A DNA stretch of 64,000 nucleotides from an uncultured Pseudohongiella sp. Its GTDB lineage: Bacteria; Pseudomonadota; Gammaproteobacteria; Pseudomonadales; Pseudohongiellaceae. The stretch spans positions 1-64,000 of the forward strand of contig CACBCS010000008.1 in NCBI GenBank assembly GCA_902537815.1, written 5' to 3'. Below, piece by piece: positions 48,581 to 58,470 of the stretch. Each line of letters starts with the position of its first letter. Position 1 is the stretch's first letter. Under the pieces are notes generated by a model that ran no database searches, was not told the origin of the DNA, and saw only the letters and a list, made by a program, of their open reading frames with translations. The position numbers and the translations under genes were made by a program.

Positions 48581-49543
48581 ATGGCAGAACGCTCACAGAC
48601 TCAAATGCAGAAAAACAACCGCGCCCGGGTCGCCGTGCTTTATGTTTTTCTCTCGCTGTCTTCCTTCTCGTTCGGTGACGCTTTGTTGCCGCAGGTGCCT
48701 GAAGGCGTCCAGGCGATGTCTTTGTCAGGAGAGCCCCTGGTTTCCGCCGAGCCCAGTGACAATACCCTAAATAATCTGGCACAGGCCCGGACGGAATACG
48801 AGGCAGAACCGGGGATTGCGGAAAACATTATATGGTATGGCCGCCGAACCGCTTACGCAGGTGATTATCGCCGCGCCATTGATATATTCACGGAGGGGGT
48901 CGAAAAGTTTCCCGAGGATCCCCGGTTCTTCCGGCATCGCGGCCATCGTTATCTTTCCATCCGCGAGTTCGATCATGCCATTGCCGATCTGGAGAGGGCG
49001 GCGGATTTGATGGATGGAACGCCCGTTGCGGTTGAGCCTGATGGTCTGCCGAATGCGCAGAATATCCCGCTGACGACCACTCAGGGTAACGTGTGGTATC
49101 ACCTGGGTCTGGCCAACTATCTGAAGCAGGACTGGCTCCGTGCGCTGGAGGCGTTTCGTCGCGGGTACAGTCTTGGTGGCTACGACGACAATCTGGTCTC
49201 TACCGGGCACTGGATCTACATGATTCTGCGTCTGATGGGCAGAGAAGCCGACGCGCTTGCCGCGCTTGTTGAGATCTCCGCCGAGATGGAGATCATCGAA
49301 AACATGAGTTACCACCAACTGTGTCTGCTTTATAAAGGCGAAGCGTCACTTGAAGACATGATGGCAGCGGACGGTGATGACCCAAGTAATGCCGCAGTTG
49401 TCTATGGGGTTGCCAATTATCTCTATTACAACGGAGACCGTCAGGGTGCCGATGATCTGTTACGCCGTCTGGTGTCAGGGTCAAGCTGGAGCGCGTTCGG
49501 ATTTATCGCGGCTGAAGCCGACCTGGCAAATCCGAATCGCTGA
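48581..49543 (+). CDS. Tetratricopeptide-repeat protein, exported
   Basis: YRRAIDIFTEGVEKFPEDPRFFRHRGHRYLSIREFDHAIADLERAADL; VWYHLGLANYLKQDWLRALEAFRRGYSL. Confidence 0.8.
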   Translation: MAERSQTQMQKNNRARVAVLYVFLSLSSFSFGDALLPQVPEGVQAMSLSGEPLVSAEPSDNTLNNLAQARTEYEAEPGIAENIIWYGRRTAYAGDYRRAIDIFTEGVEKFPEDPRFFRHRGHRYLSIREFDHAIADLERAADLMDGTPVAVEPDGLPNAQNIPLTTTQGNVWYHLGLANYLKQDWLRALEAFRRGYSLGGYDDNLVSTGHWIYMILRLMGREADALAALVEISAEMEIIENMSYHQLCLLYKGEASLEDMMAADGDDPSNAAVVYGVANYLYYNGDRQGADDLLRRLVSGSSWSAFGFIAAEADLANPNR

Positions 49544-49566
49544 GCCGTATCGCTGTCACCTGCCAC

Positions 49567-50277
49567 CTAAAAGGGAAGAAGCCGATACAGCGTTGCTGCG
49601 AGGACACCGCCGGTCAGAGGGCCAAGCACCGGCACCCAGGCATAGCTCCAGTTATTCGGGCCTTTGCCTTCGATAGGCAGTATGGCATGGGCCAGCCGCG
49701 GCCCCAGATCTCTGGCGGGATTGATCGCATATCCGGTAGTTCCCCCCATACCCAGCCCGATTCCGAATACCAGCAGCGCGACGGGTAAGGCATCCAGAGC
49801 GCCCAGACCCACATCCGGTTCGGCAATGTAAAGCACGCCCAGGACCAGCACAAAAGTCGCAATAATTTCACACAGCAGATTTATCGGTGTGTTCGGGATA
49901 GCGGGTGCAGTACTGAAAACACCCAGTTTTGTCGCCGGGTCTTCGGTGGCATTGAAGTGGTCCTTGAACTGAAGCCAGCAGCACACCGCTCCCAGAAAGG
50001 CGCCGATCATCTGAGCAGTGAGATAGGCGGGTACCAGCCCCCATGAAAAATTTCCTGCTGCGGCCAGCCCCAGCGTCACGGCTGGATTGAGATGGGCCCC
50101 GCTGACGTCGGCGGTCATGAAAACCGCAATAAAGACCGCGATTCCCCAGCCCCAGGTGATGACGATCCATCCGCTTTCATTGCCTGCTGTTCCGGCGAGT
50201 GAGACGTTGGCGTTCACGCTGTGTCCCACCAGAACTAGAATAAAAGTACCGAGTATCTCCCCGAGAAACGCTTCCAT
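49567..50277 (-). CDS. MIP/aquaporin family channel (glycerol facilitator-like)
   Basis: Two NPA motifs: SGAHLNPAVT and GYAINPARDLGP; Asp after the second NPAR suggests a GlpF-like pore. Confidence 0.92.
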   Translation of the reverse strand: MEAFLGEILGTFILVLVGHSVNANVSLAGTAGNESGWIVITWGWGIAVFIAVFMTADVSGAHLNPAVTLGLAAAGNFSWGLVPAYLTAQMIGAFLGAVCCWLQFKDHFNATEDPATKLGVFSTAPAIPNTPINLLCEIIATFVLVLGVLYIAEPDVGLGALDALPVALLVFGIGLGMGGTTGYAINPARDLGPRLAHAILPIEGKGPNNWSYAWVPVLGPLTGGVLAATLYRLLPF

Positions 50278-50681
50278 AGCAGCTGCCTTATTTTTAGATT
50301 GGGTATGCCTGGCTTCAGTTGCAGACGCGTTCGCCGGTGAGACGAGCTTCGTCACGCTTCAGCATTCGAGCGGACTTGTAATCGCCCTCCGAAACTCCCG
50401 CTACTATAGGCAAAATTGTGCCAGGTCGCCACTTTGCGCATCGCTGTTTCCGTGGTTGCCGCTGCATCGACATGATCTGAAGCCCCGGGGGCGCTGATGC
50501 CTTTTACCAAAGGACAGGGGGTGAGCGAGATGTGAGCAAGCTGCGCCATGTGGTGCGTTTGCAGTACTGGACAACTGCCGTTCGGGCCGCTAGGTTGAAG
50601 GTAGAAGACAGTGCGTTCTCCCTTGCGGGTGTACGCAAAAAAGTTTCCTTAGGGATAAACAGGGAGCACAGGGAGAGACTG

Positions 50682-51938
50682 ATGTCCATGAAAGCCGATT
50701 CTGACACCAAGACCGCAATGAATAAGCGCGTTGACCGCAGGGAACTGCTCAAGTTTCTTGCCGCCAGCCCGCTACTGACCAGCTATTCCGCGTTCGCTCA
50801 GGAAGCCGAGGAAGTGCTCGGTGAGCGCCTGACAGATCCGTCAGAGGTCATCAACGTGTTTGAGATGGAAGCGGTTGCGCGCAAAAACATTCCGCCGGCA
50901 CACCTCGGCTATTTAAATACGGGCGTAGACAGTGACAATACGCTGAGGGCCAATCGGGACGGGTTTACCCGATTTCAGATCAAGCCCCGTCGACTGGTGG
51001 ATGTGAGTAAGACTGACACGCGGGTCAATATCCTCGGCACTGAAGCGAGTTCGCCGATTTTCCTTTGTCCGGTTGGCAGTCAGGGGGCCTACCATCCTGA
51101 GGCTGAACTGGGTACTGCACGAGCGGCGGCTGCCAAAGGGCATCACATGGTGCTGTCAACGCAATCCTCGACGGCTGTCGAAGCGGTTGCGGAAGCGAAA
51201 GGTGCGCCCATCTGGCATCAGCTCTACCCGACTGACCGCTGGGAATACACGGTTGCGATGCTGCAGCGCGCTGAGGCCGCCGGATGCACAGCAGTGTGTT
51301 TGACCATTGATCTGCCCGGCGGGCGCAATACTGAAACTCAGTCGATTCTCATGAGAGAAGATGACAGAACCTGCTCAAACTGTCATACAGGCCAGGCCAA
51401 GCCGATGTTTGACGGACTGGATATGCGCGGCGTGGGTCTGAACAACCCGGCTCTGACCTGGGAAGTCATCGGCCGCATGAAGGAGGTGACCTCCATGAAT
51501 GTGATCATCAAAGGGGTCGAGGTCGGGGCAGATGCGGCTCTTGCTGTGCAATATGGTGCTGACGGCATCTGGGTCTCCAACCATGGCGGGCGGGCAACCG
51601 AGACCGAGAGAGGCACAATCGAGTGTCTGCCGGACATCGTGGCCGCCGTGAATGGCCGGGTGCCGATCATCGTCGACAGTGGATTTCGTCGGGGCACCGA
51701 CATCTACAAGGCGCTGGCTCTCGGAGCCTCCGCGGTAGGGATTGGCAGACCTTATTGCTGGGGTCTGGGTGCGTTTGGTCAGGCCGGTGTCGAGCGGGTA
51801 TTGGACCTGCTGAATCGTGAGCTGCTGATTACCATGCGGGGAAGCGGTACGCCGACTATTGCCTCCATCGGTTCTGACTATGTGCATGATGCCGGCTATC
51901 GGGTGCCCCGTGGGACGCTGGGCCGCGAGCTGCTGTAG
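50682..51938 (+). CDS. FMN-dependent alpha-hydroxy-acid dehydrogenase/oxidase with Tat-like leader
   Basis: RRELLKFLAASPLL leader; PIFLCPVGSQGAYHPEAELGTARAAAAKGHHMVLSTQSS; GADGIWVSNHGGRATE; PIIVDSGFRRGTDIYKALALGASAVGIGRPY; internal CSNCH. Confidence 0.9.
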   Translation: MSMKADSDTKTAMNKRVDRRELLKFLAASPLLTSYSAFAQEAEEVLGERLTDPSEVINVFEMEAVARKNIPPAHLGYLNTGVDSDNTLRANRDGFTRFQIKPRRLVDVSKTDTRVNILGTEASSPIFLCPVGSQGAYHPEAELGTARAAAAKGHHMVLSTQSSTAVEAVAEAKGAPIWHQLYPTDRWEYTVAMLQRAEAAGCTAVCLTIDLPGGRNTETQSILMREDDRTCSNCHTGQAKPMFDGLDMRGVGLNNPALTWEVIGRMKEVTSMNVIIKGVEVGADAALAVQYGADGIWVSNHGGRATETERGTIECLPDIVAAVNGRVPIIVDSGFRRGTDIYKALALGASAVGIGRPYCWGLGAFGQAGVERVLDLLNRELLITMRGSGTPTIASIGSDYVHDAGYRVPRGTLGRELL

Positions 51939-51974
51939 ACGTGATTTTTTGAGTTGGTGTTAAGGGGGTGGCGC

Positions 51975-53315
51975 GTGCATAAAGCCTTATTCGGATTGCT
52001 GTCGGCAGTTTTCTGTTCCTTCGTCAGCGCCCAGGCGGGCAGTCAGTGGAAAATTATCCACGCAGGCTCTTTGCTGGTTGATGCCAGAGAGGAAGTACGG
52101 GCCGAACAGAGCATCATTATCAGAAATAACGTCATTGTCGATGTGCGCGATGGCTATGTCGTACCCGGCGAAGTCAGCGGTGCAGCGAATGCGAAGGTGA
52201 TTGATCTGAGTAATCAGTTCGTCTTGCCCGGGCTAATTGATTCCCACACCCACATTTTAAGTCAGCAGGAGCCCAACTCCCGGGAAATCCGTGTGACCCG
52301 CAGTGATGAACTGAGCACGCTGATGGGCTACGAGTTTGGGATGCGCACACTCCGAGCCGGTTTCACCACGGTTCGAAACGTCGGTGGGACGAGAAACGCC
52401 ATTTTTGCTCTGCGTGATGCCATTAATCAGGGCATTGTCATGGGCCCACGCATCAAAGCGGCCGGTCAGGGAATCACGCCGACCGGTGGTCATGGTGACG
52501 GAGGCGGATTTCGCGACGACATATTTCCTCATCCTCACACCGGAGTGTGCGATGGCGTGACGGAGTGCCGGAAAGCCGTCCGCACGCAGGTGAAGTATGG
52601 TGCTGATCACATTAAATATGTTGCGACCGGCGGAGTGCTCAGTCTGACAGCCACCGGCACTGAACAGCAGTTCACCGATGAAGAGCAGATCGCGCTGGTA
52701 CAAGCTGCCCATGCTATGGGTCGCAAAGTGGCGGCTCATGCGCACGGTAAAACCGGCATGATGGCCGCCCTGCTGGCCGGCGTAGATTCGATTGAGCATG
52801 GCTCTTATCTTGATGAAGAGGTGGCTGATCTATTTGTGCAAACTGGCGCGTATTTGGTGCCGACTCTGATTGCCGGTTATACGGTCGAAAGAATCGCTAC
52901 CGAGCAGCCTGAATTTTTTATCCCTGCTGTCAGGCAGAAGGCTCTCGAAGTGGGTCCTATCATGCGTAATGCATTGCGGATCGCCCATGAGCGCGGCGTT
53001 AAAATTGCCTACGGCACCGACGCCGGTGTTAATGATCACGGCACCAATGCGTATGAAGCCGTGTTAATGGCTGAAGCAGGTATGCCTGCCAGAGAAATTT
53101 TGATTGCGGCAACAGTCAACGCCGCTGACCTGATGAGTCTCACCGAGGTGACAGGTACGATTGAAGCCGGGAAAGATGCAGATATTCTGGCGGTTGGCAG
53201 TGATCCACTGGAGGATATTTCTGCACTGATGCAACCGACCTTTGTCATGGCCAGGGGCAATGAAGTGAATCTGGCTGTGCCGCCGGTGGACCTGTTCCCC
53301 TGGCCTGACCTGTAA
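51975..53315 (+). CDS. Amidohydrolase family protein (imidazolonepropionase-like), exported
   Basis: FVLPGLIDSHTHILSQ; KYVATGGVLS; VAAHAHGKTGMMAALLAGVDSIEHGSYLD; IAYGTDAGVNDHG; GTG start at 51975. Confidence 0.9.
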   Translation: MHKALFGLLSAVFCSFVSAQAGSQWKIIHAGSLLVDAREEVRAEQSIIIRNNVIVDVRDGYVVPGEVSGAANAKVIDLSNQFVLPGLIDSHTHILSQQEPNSREIRVTRSDELSTLMGYEFGMRTLRAGFTTVRNVGGTRNAIFALRDAINQGIVMGPRIKAAGQGITPTGGHGDGGGFRDDIFPHPHTGVCDGVTECRKAVRTQVKYGADHIKYVATGGVLSLTATGTEQQFTDEEQIALVQAAHAMGRKVAAHAHGKTGMMAALLAGVDSIEHGSYLDEEVADLFVQTGAYLVPTLIAGYTVERIATEQPEFFIPAVRQKALEVGPIMRNALRIAHERGVKIAYGTDAGVNDHGTNAYEAVLMAEAGMPAREILIAATVNAADLMSLTEVTGTIEAGKDADILAVGSDPLEDISALMQPTFVMARGNEVNLAVPPVDLFPWPDL

Positions 53316-53575
53316 CCTCCTCTGTCCGTTTCAGGCATTGCCGGTCATCTTGATTGCCAGCAGAATTTGCGGTGCCCGGTTTCACGGCTTTGCCTGCTGA
53401 CGCCTTTCTGCGCAAACATTCCCGATGAATAGCCCGGGTGCCGGCTGGATTTGCTGGCTCGCGCTCTGTTTCGCCAACGGTTCTTTATGCAACAGAGCTC
53501 GATGATTCCGCGAGGAAGGTTTACTCAGCTGGGTGGGTGGCTTAGCATCAGCCCAATGCTTTCGGGAGAAAAATA

Positions 53576-54241
53576 ATGAGAATACACAAATCTTTGCTGG
53601 CTCTCGCGGCCATATCCGGTGTGGCGTTGACCATGGTTACCCTTCAGGCTCAGGATGATGAACCGCCTGAAATGGGTGTGTTCATCGCCAGCGTCGGTCT
53701 GGGTGATGGTGGCAATCTGGGTGGGCTTGAGGGTGCCGATTCGCACTGTCAGCAGCTGGCTGCCAACGCGGGGCTTGGGCATCGCAGCTGGCATGCCTAT
53801 CTGAGCACTCAGGGTCCTGATGCGGTGAACGCGCGTGATCGTATTGGTGAGGGCCCCTGGGCCAATGCCAATGGTCTGGTCATGGCCACCAGCGTCGACA
53901 ATCTCCATTTCGATAACTCTAACTTCACCTGGACGTTTATGCTGGACGAAAATGGCAATCGGTTTGCCTCACGCATCGACGGTGACCCGGATTTCACGGA
54001 ACACGATGTGTTGACCGGTACCCGGATCGATGGTACCGCGTTTACTGACGGTAGCGACATGACCTGCAGTAACTGGACCAGCAATGACGAAGGCAGCGCC
54101 CGAGTCGGTCACGCGGATCGCTATTCGTTTACGACACCCGGTTCTCCGTGGAACTCATCTCACGGAACGCCGGGGTGCGCGCAGGAAAATCTGGTTGCGG
54201 TGGGTGGCGCCGGGTTGTTCTACTGCTTTGCGATCGATTAA
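53576..54241 (+). CDS. Exported lectin-like protein (DUF1554/endostatin-like fold suspected)
   Basis: GGNLGGLEGADSHCQQLAANAGLGHRSWHAYLSTQGPDAVNARDRIGEGPWANANG; C-terminal CAQENLVAVGGAGLFYCFA. Confidence 0.6.
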   Translation: MRIHKSLLALAAISGVALTMVTLQAQDDEPPEMGVFIASVGLGDGGNLGGLEGADSHCQQLAANAGLGHRSWHAYLSTQGPDAVNARDRIGEGPWANANGLVMATSVDNLHFDNSNFTWTFMLDENGNRFASRIDGDPDFTEHDVLTGTRIDGTAFTDGSDMTCSNWTSNDEGSARVGHADRYSFTTPGSPWNSSHGTPGCAQENLVAVGGAGLFYCFAID

Positions 54242-54386
54242 AGCTTCGTGATTGATTTAGACTTTGTGATTGATTTAAGCCCCTTGAGGTTCTGAGTCTA
54301 TCGCGCAAAACATCGCAGGCGTCCTTGCCGGGCTTGCGTCGCCACTTCTGAACCGAGGGGCGGGATGAAATAGCTGGAGCAGTTTT

Positions 54387-55067
54387 ATGGAATACGACAC
54401 TGTCGTACTTGGCAGGCGCAGCATTCGGGGCTATTTGCCCAAGCCGGTGCCCAAGGCATTGATCAAAGAAGTCCTTGGGATCGCGATGAGGGCGCCGACA
54501 TCGCTGAACACCCAGCCGTGGAACTTTTACGTGGTGGCAGGCGAGGTATTGGACAGAATTCGCGCTGGCAACACCGAGCGGAATCTTGCCGGTGTTCCCG
54601 ATTCCCGCGAATTCAGAAACCATGGAGCTTATGAGGGTGTCCATCGCGAGCGGCAGATTTGCATTGCCAAACAGCTGTTTCACGTCATGGGCATTGAGCG
54701 GCACGACAAGGGAGCGCGACAGGACTGGGTGCTGCGTGGCTTCCGGCAGTTTGATGCGCCGGTATCTGTAGTCGTAACCTACGATCGGTCAATCCATGGC
54801 GGTGATATTGCACCTTTCGATTGCGGGGGAGTAACCAACGCCTTGGTCAATGCGGCCTGGTCGCGCGGACTGGGTTGCGTCATCAACAGTCAGGGCATCA
54901 TGCAGTCGCCGGTGGTTCGTGAACACGCGAAGATTCCGGATGATCAGGTGATCATGATTTGTGTGGCCATGGGCTATCCGGATGAAGAGTTTCCCGCAAA
55001 TGCCGTGGTTTCTGAGCGTAAATCCGTAGACGAGGCAGCCGTTTTTGTCGGCTTTGATGCACGCTGA
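54387..55067 (+). CDS. Nitroreductase family protein
   Basis: RRSIRGYLPKPVPKALIKEVLGIAMRAPTSLNTQPWNFYVVAG; GLGCVINSQGI; DQVIMICVAMGYPDEEFPAN. Confidence 0.9.
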   Translation: MEYDTVVLGRRSIRGYLPKPVPKALIKEVLGIAMRAPTSLNTQPWNFYVVAGEVLDRIRAGNTERNLAGVPDSREFRNHGAYEGVHRERQICIAKQLFHVMGIERHDKGARQDWVLRGFRQFDAPVSVVVTYDRSIHGGDIAPFDCGGVTNALVNAAWSRGLGCVINSQGIMQSPVVREHAKIPDDQVIMICVAMGYPDEEFPANAVVSERKSVDEAAVFVGFDAR

Positions 55068-55098
55068 GTAGGCGGGCTCATGCCACTGTTTAGCCAGT

Positions 55099-56082
55099 GT
55101 GCTTAGGGGCAATCGACAGCAGGAAGATTCCAGTAAGCTGTCTCACCAGCTTTCTGAATTCGGCCCTGTTGAGAACTATTATGGGGATGGTTCATTTATC
55201 GCGATAAACTACTTTAAAAAGCGGATTCGCGATTTTGTCGGTAACGCTACGAATCTTGATCAATCGTTTGGAGGTTTAACCAGTCCATTTTTAAGTGAGT
55301 ACGGCCAGCAGGCGCAGGCTTGTGTGAACGCTTGGGCAGCAGCTGGTCGGCCTCAGACAGGCTTTCCTGGAGAGGGTGGGACTGGCGATTGTGTCTCGCA
55401 ACAGTTCTTGTGGGGCCAAGGCTGGGCGATAGACCAGCACCATATGTTTCAGGTAGCGTCCGCTTTAGAAGCTGGGGTAGACGTACTTAACGGCGCTGCC
55501 TACCTGGATCCAGGTTGGAATGCTAATTGCCGAGCAGGACACTGGTGGGTATGTGGTGATGGCGTAATAAACGGCTCAGATTCTGACCCATTAGCGCTTT
55601 TCGATATTACACAGCCAGTGAATATGGAGTCAGGAAAAGTTAGTGGTTGGGAAGGTTCTTGGCAGCACTTTTTCTCGGGAACACCTTTCGGTGTAACGAT
55701 GAACTACACCAGGGTCAATGGTGGTAACGTAGAGCCCGGGCTGTCAACTGTTGGTCGTCAGTTCGTGTTGACAGGACTTGGTGACTCAGGGAACGCTTCG
55801 GTATTTTTTGAAAATCCGAAGCACACCATCAGACTTTCTCTCAACTATAGAGCGGAGACTGCATCGGGATTTGCCAATTATGAGCAGCCTGTTTTTGTGG
55901 AAGCAAGAAGGCAAGTGGATTTTTCATACCAGTATGGTTACGATAATAACCTCACGGTTTTTCTTGATGCTCAAAACATCCTCGACGAAGAAACGCGACT
56001 CTTTGTCAGATACCCTGAGATGCTATTTCTAGCGCAAGACCATGGCCCTGTTTTCAGATTAGGGGTGCGGGCAAACCTTTAG
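55099..56082 (+). pseudogene. 3' fragment of a TonB-dependent receptor (5' portion absent)
   Basis: ESGKVSGWEGSWQHFFSGTPFGVTMNYTRVNGGN...HTIRLSLNYRAETASGFANYEQPVFVEARRQVDFSYQYGYDNNLTVFLDAQNILDEETRLFVRYPEMLFLAQDHGPVFRLGVRANL: typical barrel end; no plug domain or signal peptide upstream. Confidence 0.75.
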
Positions 56083-56104
56083 GGTGGTGGTTTCCGCCAC
56101 CTTT
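56083..56104 (+). terminator. Rho-independent-like terminator after the TBDR fragment
   Basis: GGTGGTGG-TTT-CCGCCACC hairpin immediately after the stop codon, followed by TTT. Confidence 0.55.
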
Positions 56105-56320
56105 AGATAGAGAAATTTCGCTCGAAGGAATTAGGCCTATTTCGGCAAGTCTTGCGAAGTTCATCGGCAGGGTGGGGAAGGTAGAGTAACGATCTTCCCC
56201 GCCTCTTCCGCCGAGGCCTGTATGGGCCTTGGGTTGTTCAACCTTTTAAATTGTCTTCCGGACAAACGGCGACTTCTGCCGTGAGTTTTGAAGTATCCTA
56301 TTTCTGTGAGTTTTTAAGAG

Positions 56321-57781
56321 ATGGCGCAGCTGATCCCGGTTGACCCGTTTGATCTTGTTATTGTGGGTGGTAATGGTGATCTGGCGGTGCGCAAACTCAT
56401 TCCCTCGCTGTTCCATCGTCACCGCGATAAGCAGTTCAGCGACGACAGCCGAATCATTGCGATTGGTCGCGTCGAGATCTCGCGTGATGCCTATATCAAA
56501 GAAGTAAAGTCGGCCTTGATGCCAGCGGTATCAATTGATGAGTCGGAATTTGAGCGATTCACCGACCGTCTGCACTATTGCTACTTTGATGTGAACAACT
56601 ATGGCGCATGGACACCACTGGTAGACATGTTGACTGGCCACGAGCATAAAATTCGAGCGGTGTATCTCGCTACCCCGCCTTCGCTTTTTGGTACTGTCGC
56701 CGCCGGATTCAAGGCCAACAAGCTCATGACCTCAGACATGCGTATCGTTCTGGAAAAGCCGATAGGCCATGATTATGAGTCTGCCAAGGCGATCAACGAT
56801 CAGGTGGGTGCATGCTTCGAGGAGAATCAGATCTTCCGCATTGACCACTATCTTGGTAAAGAAACCGTGCAAAATTTACTCGCGCTTCGTTTTGCCAATT
56901 CCCTGTTTGAGCCTCTTTGGCGCAGGGAGGTGATTGACCACGTCCAAATTACAGTGGCGGAAGTTTTGGGTGTGGAGAACCGGATAGAATTTTACAACGA
57001 CATCGGCGCTTTGCGAGACATGGTGCAGAATCACCTGTTGCAGCTGCTCTGTTTGGTTGCCATGGAACCGCCGAGCAGCCTCGATGACGATGCAGTGCGC
57101 GATGAAAAATTAAAAGTGTTAAGAGCACTGAAACCGATCAGTACAGATTCGGTGAAGCAGAGCACAGTCCGCGGCCAGTATGCCTCGGGTGCGGTCGATG
57201 ATGCAGTCGTTGCAGGCTACGCTGCCCAACTCAGCGAACCGTCCAATACCGAAACTTATGTGGCAATCAAGGCGGAAGTCGATAACTGGCGCTGGTCGGG
57301 TGTGCCGTTCTATCTGAGGACAGGAAAGCGTTTAGCGGCGAAGCATTCTGAGATAGTTATTCAGTTCAAACCGGTGCCGCACGCTATTTTTGAGGATCAG
57401 AATCAGCAAACGGCTCCGAATAGTCTGTCGATCATGTTGCAACCTAACGAAGGGGTCAAGATGACGATCATGTCTAAAGAGCCTGGGCCGGGTGGGTTCG
57501 AACTGAAGCCGGTGTCTCTTGATCTGAGCTTCGAGGAAACGTTCGGAGTCCGCTATCCGGACGCGTATGAACGCCTGCTCATAGAGGTGTTGCGGGGTAA
57601 TCCGGCGTTATTTATGCGGCGCGATGAGGTTGAAACGGCTTGGCGCTGGATTGATCAGATTATCTCAGGCTGGGAGCAGAGCCAGCAGCCGGTGGAGTCC
57701 TACCTGGCAGGCTCATGGGGCCCGGCCGCGGCCAGCATGATGCTGGATCGCAATGGCCATGCCTGGAAGTCTGGTGAATGA
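56321..57781 (+). CDS. zwf: Glucose-6-phosphate 1-dehydrogenase
   Basis: GGNGDLAVRKLIPSLFHR; RIVLEKPIGHDYESAKAIN; IFRIDHYLGKETVQNLLALRFAN. Confidence 0.95.
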   Translation: MAQLIPVDPFDLVIVGGNGDLAVRKLIPSLFHRHRDKQFSDDSRIIAIGRVEISRDAYIKEVKSALMPAVSIDESEFERFTDRLHYCYFDVNNYGAWTPLVDMLTGHEHKIRAVYLATPPSLFGTVAAGFKANKLMTSDMRIVLEKPIGHDYESAKAINDQVGACFEENQIFRIDHYLGKETVQNLLALRFANSLFEPLWRREVIDHVQITVAEVLGVENRIEFYNDIGALRDMVQNHLLQLLCLVAMEPPSSLDDDAVRDEKLKVLRALKPISTDSVKQSTVRGQYASGAVDDAVVAGYAAQLSEPSNTETYVAIKAEVDNWRWSGVPFYLRTGKRLAAKHSEIVIQFKPVPHAIFEDQNQQTAPNSLSIMLQPNEGVKMTIMSKEPGPGGFELKPVSLDLSFEETFGVRYPDAYERLLIEVLRGNPALFMRRDEVETAWRWIDQIISGWEQSQQPVESYLAGSWGPAAASMMLDRNGHAWKSGE

Positions 57782-58422
57782 CCATGCAGGACACGGTTTC
57801 AGGCGCTTGCCTGCGTCAGTTCTCCACCCGTCAGGAAGCGGCTCGGAGTCTGGCGCAGCGCATCAAGCAAGCGCTGTTGTTTGAATTGGAGCAAAATCAA
57901 AGGGCGACTTTGGTTCTTAGTGGTGGCGGTTCGCCAGTCGAATGTTTCCGAATTCTTTCGACCATCGGTTTGCCCTGGCATCGAATTGACGTCACTCTGA
58001 GCGATGAGCGCAATGTGCCAGCTGATCACGCCGCCAGCAACGAAAAGCTGCTTCGAGAGAATCTGATCAGGTCTAAAGCCAGCGGCGCAACTTTTGCCCC
58101 TCTTCAGGAGGGCATTGGCCGACTGTTGCCTTCGGCCTGCAGTCTCATCGGTATGGGCGAGGATGGCCACTTCGCCTCACTGTTTCCAGATTCGCCCGAG
58201 CTGATGACAGGTCTCACCGGCGACACCGATGTTGTCTCGGTGACCACACCCTCGAGTCCGTATTCAAGAACGAGTATGACGCTCCGTTCTATCACAAAGA
58301 CCAGAGCACCGTGTTTGCTGGTTTTTGGCGAAACCAAGAGAGCTCTGCTGAAGAACCCGCAGGCTCACGCCATCAATCATCTGCTGGAAGCGATGCCGGT
58401 CGAGATTTTCTGGGCCCCTTGA
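57778..58422 (+). CDS. pgl: 6-phosphogluconolactonase
   Basis: ATLVLSGGGSPVECFRILS; WHRIDVTLSDERNVP; LIGMGEDGHFASLFPDSPEL; ATGA overlap with zwf. Confidence 0.93.
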   Translation: MTMQDTVSGACLRQFSTRQEAARSLAQRIKQALLFELEQNQRATLVLSGGGSPVECFRILSTIGLPWHRIDVTLSDERNVPADHAASNEKLLRENLIRSKASGATFAPLQEGIGRLLPSACSLIGMGEDGHFASLFPDSPELMTGLTGDTDVVSVTTPSSPYSRTSMTLRSITKTRAPCLLVFGETKRALLKNPQAHAINHLLEAMPVEIFWAP

Positions 58423-58470
58423 AAACAGCCCTTCGTCAGAGGCAGGCGGATTAGCTGTAGAGAACCAATA

